From Chloracidobacterium sp. (GTDB lineage: Bacteria; Acidobacteriota; Blastocatellia; Pyrinomonadales; Pyrinomonadaceae), in NCBI GenBank assembly GCA_025362075.1, contig JANYIL010000294.1, positions 1 to 39,118 of the forward strand: 39,118 nucleotides of DNA. Reading direction: 5' to 3'. The position numbers and the translations under genes are program-made. Below, piece by piece: positions 36,798-39,118 of the stretch. How positions within the stretch are numbered: position 1 is the first letter of the stretch; each line of letters starts with the position of its first letter. Under the pieces are notes generated by a model, which saw nothing but the letters and a program-made list of their open reading frames with translations, had not been told where the DNA came from and ran no database searches.

Positions 36798-37409
36798 TTA
36801 GTAATACGGATTCGCCATAATGCTCTCGATGGTGCCCGCCGGCATATCGTCGAGGGTCTTAACGAACTCACGCATTAGTCTGAAACTATTGGGAACATAT
36901 TCATCGGGGATGTCGCTGGCACGGTCGACGAAGACCTTCATCTGCTTTGCGGCCAAAACTGCCGCCACGTGGGTTTTTGCCATGAGGCGGTCGTGCGAAT
37001 CGGGCGTGAATGCGGCACCGCTCGGGTCCGTGACGGCGAGCTTTGAGATCTGAGAAAATTTGTTCAGAAACTCACGTTCGTTCTCGGCAAACGGTAGATC
37101 GTAGTTTTGGGCCGAAAATTTTCTTGTAACGATCGAGTTTCGTTTATCCGCCGGCGTCCGTCTGCCAAACAGCGGGTGTATTGAGGTGACCGACGATGTA
37201 TATTTCAGAAGTGTCTCTGTGCTCGGTTTTTGAACACTGCACACGTTGATCAAATGTTTGTCGCAATTTTCCGACGCGACACTGTCATAGGCGGAGATTG
37301 GAACGGCGAGTATGGCGCTGTCGGCGTTGGCATCAAGTTCGAAAAGCGGAGACAGCAATTCGCTCAGGAATGTGCCAAACGAGCCATCGCCGATGATATT
37401 GATCTTCAT
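36798..37409 (-). CDS. Prephenate dehydrogenase-like (TyrA-type) NAD-binding protein
   Basis: The 203-residue protein starts with a Rossmann motif IIGDGSFGTFL (family: GGxGxxG, altered here to GDGSFG) and contains CSVQKPSTETLL and SIHPLFGRRTP, which match TyrA's prephenate-binding region with its catalytic histidine. It is shorter than standard TyrA (about 280 residues), and parts of the C-terminal dimer domain appear missing. It may make tyrosine, or be a divergent relative. It follows scpB with an element A copy between them. Confidence 0.68.
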   Translation of the reverse strand: MKINIIGDGSFGTFLSELLSPLFELDANADSAILAVPISAYDSVASENCDKHLINVCSVQKPSTETLLKYTSSVTSIHPLFGRRTPADKRNSIVTRKFSAQNYDLPFAENEREFLNKFSQISKLAVTDPSGAAFTPDSHDRLMAKTHVAAVLAAKQMKVFVDRASDIPDEYVPNSFRLMREFVKTLDDMPAGTIESIMANPYY

Positions 37410-37415
37410 GAACTT

Positions 37416-37542
37416 GTCAGAACCACCTGCGGTAGCGGGTGGTTGAATACTGTTCCAAGTGATATGAACCAGAACGAAATCGCTTGCACGTATATCGCTT
37501 ATGGGCTGCGTTAAACCACCCGCTACCGCAGGTGATTCTGAC
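37416..37542. repeat. Palindromic element A, copy 3
   Basis: Arms at 37416-37444 and 37514-37542 (29 bp, one mismatch between arms) with a 69-bp core. The last base of the right arm is the final base of the scpB stop codon. The left arm lies six bases upstream of the TyrA-like start, and its reverse complement could offer an AGGTGG Shine-Dalgarno-like word. Confidence 0.92.
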
Positions 37543-38102
37543 TAATTTACGAGATCCTCAAAATCCTCAATGCTCGGCAATTCCGACAAGTCTTTTAGGC
37601 CGAACTGGATAAGGAAATCCTTTGACGTGCCATACTGCATCGGGCGGCCGACGGTTTCCTTACGGCCTTTAGCGACGATCAACCGTTTATCGAGCAGTGT
37701 CCTGATCGCCGAAGTGCTTTGTGTGCCGCGAATTTCGAGAATTTCGGGGACGGTGACCGGTTGTTTGTAGGCGATGACGGCGAGCGTTTCGAGCGATGCG
37801 AGAGACAGCTTGGCGGACGGGCGGGTTTTTAGGAATTTACGAACTTCTTCGTGCAGTTCTGTCCGCGTCGCGATCTGCCAGCCGCCGGCGATCTCGCGAA
37901 TCTGCAGGCCGCCGTCACGCGTTTCGTACTCGTTCTTCAACTCCTCGACGGCCGCTTTGATGCTTTCTCGCTTTTCTTCCAACACGTCAGCGAGTAGCTT
38001 TGACGTGATCGGCTCATCGGCAACGAAAATCAGCGCTTCGGCCAAGGCCATAAGCTCGGCCGGCGTGCGCGTCGGTTTTGTCTCGTCTATTTCTGAATCC
38101 AT
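37542..38102 (-). CDS. scpB: Segregation and condensation protein B
   Basis: The 186-residue winged-helix kleisin-associated protein dimerises and binds ScpA in the SMC-ScpAB condensin that organises and segregates the chromosome. The region EALIFVADEPITSKLLADVL, followed by GGWQIATR, SLETLAVIAYKQPVTVPEI and GRPMQYGTSKDFL, is typical. The gene follows scpA with element A copy 4 in the gap. No smc gene is in the window. Confidence 0.95.
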   Translation of the reverse strand: MDSEIDETKPTRTPAELMALAEALIFVADEPITSKLLADVLEEKRESIKAAVEELKNEYETRDGGLQIREIAGGWQIATRTELHEEVRKFLKTRPSAKLSLASLETLAVIAYKQPVTVPEILEIRGTQSTSAIRTLLDKRLIVAKGRKETVGRPMQYGTSKDFLIQFGLKDLSELPSIEDFEDLVN

Positions 38103-38131
38103 AAAAGAGAAAATAATAACGCAGATCCCGG

Positions 38132-38267
38132 GTCAGAACCACCTGCGGTAGCGGGTGGTTGAAGATTGGTGTAGAAAACGCCTTTACTAGACCCTGCGTC
38201 TCCCTAAATTATTCCGGAGTACTTGGAACTCGCGGTTCAACCACCCGCTACCGCAGGTGGTTCTGAC
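38132..38267. repeat. Palindromic element A, copy 4
   Basis: Perfect 29-bp arms (38132-38160 and 38239-38267), identical to copies 1 and 2, surround a 78-bp core. The right arm overlaps the last codons and the TGA of scpA, encoding its C-terminal SEPPAVAGG. Confidence 0.93.
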
Positions 38268-39034
38268 ACTTTCCTCAAAATAATATCGCCAAACGTAGTT
38301 TTTTGCAGTAACCTTACCCCCTCCGTGCGGACGATCTCAAGCACGGCGATAAAGGCGGTCACAAGCTCACGTTTTGTATGCATTTCCTCAAAAAACGTCA
38401 GCAAATTGACCTCGCCCAGCTCGAAGATCCGCCGTTTCAGGTTTTTGATCATGTCCGCGAGCGAAACCTCCTCACGGTGGATCTCCATCTTGATCTCGTC
38501 AACGTGGCGGGCGGCGATCTTTTGAAAAACGGTCAGCAGGTCGAAAACCGAGGCGTCGATCTCGGCGTTGTTCTCGTCGGATTCGATCTGGCCGCGAGGG
38601 AAAATGGCCTGCTCGACGGTCGAGCGTTCGTACAGCATACCGGCGGCGGTCTTGAATTTTTCGTATTCGAGCAGACGGTCGACCAGCTCCTGACGCGGGT
38701 CTTCCAGCTCCTCTTCGTCGATGCTGGCCGGATCGCGGGGCAGCAGCATCTTGGATTTGATCTCGATCAGCGTCGCCGCCATGACGAGGAAATCGGCCGC
38801 GACGGCGATGTCGAGACGCTTCATCATCCGGATGTATTCGAGATATTTCCCGGTGATACTGGCGATGGGAATGTCGAAAATGTCGGCCTGCTCCTGCTTG
38901 ATAAGATACAAAAGCAGGTCAAGCGGCCCGGCAAATTCGCCAAGCTTGATCTTCAATTCGTCCGTCCCGCCGGACATGATCTCGGCGGTTTCCTTATGAA
39001 AATCGAAGGTAAATTGTTCGTTAGTTTCCTGCAC
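38237..39034 (-). CDS. scpA: Segregation and condensation protein A (kleisin)
   Basis: The 265-residue kleisin bridges the SMC heads with ScpB. The family block KLGEFAGPLDLLLYLIKQEQADIFDIPIASI (in pieces from about residue 30), the LVMAATLIEIKSKMLLP helix and the C-terminal winged helix VTAFIAVLEIVR are all present. The start is uncertain: GTG at 39034 as listed, or ATG at 38977, which has AAGGAAA upstream and fits usual family length. The last nine residues, SEPPAVAGG, are encoded by a palindromic repeat arm and are not part of the ScpA fold. Confidence 0.93.
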   Translation of the reverse strand: MQETNEQFTFDFHKETAEIMSGGTDELKIKLGEFAGPLDLLLYLIKQEQADIFDIPIASITGKYLEYIRMMKRLDIAVAADFLVMAATLIEIKSKMLLPRDPASIDEEELEDPRQELVDRLLEYEKFKTAAGMLYERSTVEQAIFPRGQIESDENNAEIDASVFDLLTVFQKIAARHVDEIKMEIHREEVSLADMIKNLKRRIFELGEVNLLTFFEEMHTKRELVTAFIAVLEIVRTEGVRLLQKTTFGDIILRKVSEPPAVAGG

Positions 39035-39045
39035 CTCGGTTTTGT

Positions 39046-39118
39046 TTAGTCGCCGTCTGCGGCGTGCTGTTTTAGGTCTTCGAGGCTGACGACCGTTAAA
39101 GCCGCCTCGTGCGTTGCT
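39046..39118 (-). CDS. C-terminal end of an unidentified upstream gene (partial)
   Basis: The last 23 codons of a minus-strand frame (VVSLEDLKQHAADGD then TAA) run off the window 11 bp upstream of scpA. The sequence is too short to name. The close spacing suggests an operon with scpA. Confidence 0.45.
   Translation of the reverse strand, partial: ATHEAALTVVSLEDLKQHAADGD

Overview
This is a chromosomal window of about 39 kb and roughly 50% GC. It most resembles an Acidobacteriota genome, probably Blastocatellia/Pyrinomonadales-like. That placement is inferred from a membrane-anchored winged-helix/TPR regulator, many secreted proteins of unknown function, the mixture of core genes, and abundant palindromic intergenic repeats. 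No rRNA, tRNA, CRISPR array, phage or complete insertion sequence was seen.

Layout. 1-3374: a 5'-truncated acetyl-CoA-synthetase-like ligase, a DUF488 protein, an AlkA-type DNA glycosylase and a methyltransferase (+). 3511-8477: four exported or membrane proteins that look like one paralogous family, with a truncated Ski2-like helicase on the opposite strand. 8650-11945: secA and cutA. 12017-15631 (-): a LOG-family protein, fabI, a two-TM protein and a PfkB kinase. 15632-16498 has no convincing gene but several palindromes. 16499-20012 (-): a BamD-like TPR protein, two small coiled-coil proteins, mtnP and a parvulin-type isomerase. 20103-22306 (-): meaB and methylmalonyl-CoA epimerase, with a hicBA pair before each. 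22427-24613 (-): a DinB-family protein and the ToxR/CadC-like TPR regulator. 24738-33866 (+): a co-directional run of exported, lipoprotein or membrane proteins, mostly of unknown function. 33899-39118: acyl-CoA dehydrogenase (-), CoA-binding protein (+), then rluB, a TyrA-like protein, scpB, scpA and the end of one more gene (all -).

Two themes stand out. First, several palindromic element families are scattered through the window. Some sit in-frame inside conserved enzymes (616-766, 1357-1419, 34602-34671), and others supply the C-terminal codons and stop of a gene (AlkA-like, CoA-binding protein, ScpA). Second, both hicA toxin genes flanking meaB are disabled, one by an in-frame stop and one by an apparent 2-bp deletion. 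Both hicB antitoxins are intact, and stop/start overlaps still couple the toxins to meaB and mce.

The best candidate for an undescribed system is the envelope-protein block at 24738-33866, which lies divergently from the regulator at 23150-24613. It contains tandem Tudor/SH3-like modules in two proteins, a tandem pair of secreted paralogues, a signal-peptide-only ORF and an internally duplicated lipoprotein. All functional statements come from reading motifs in the sequence; no database search was run.
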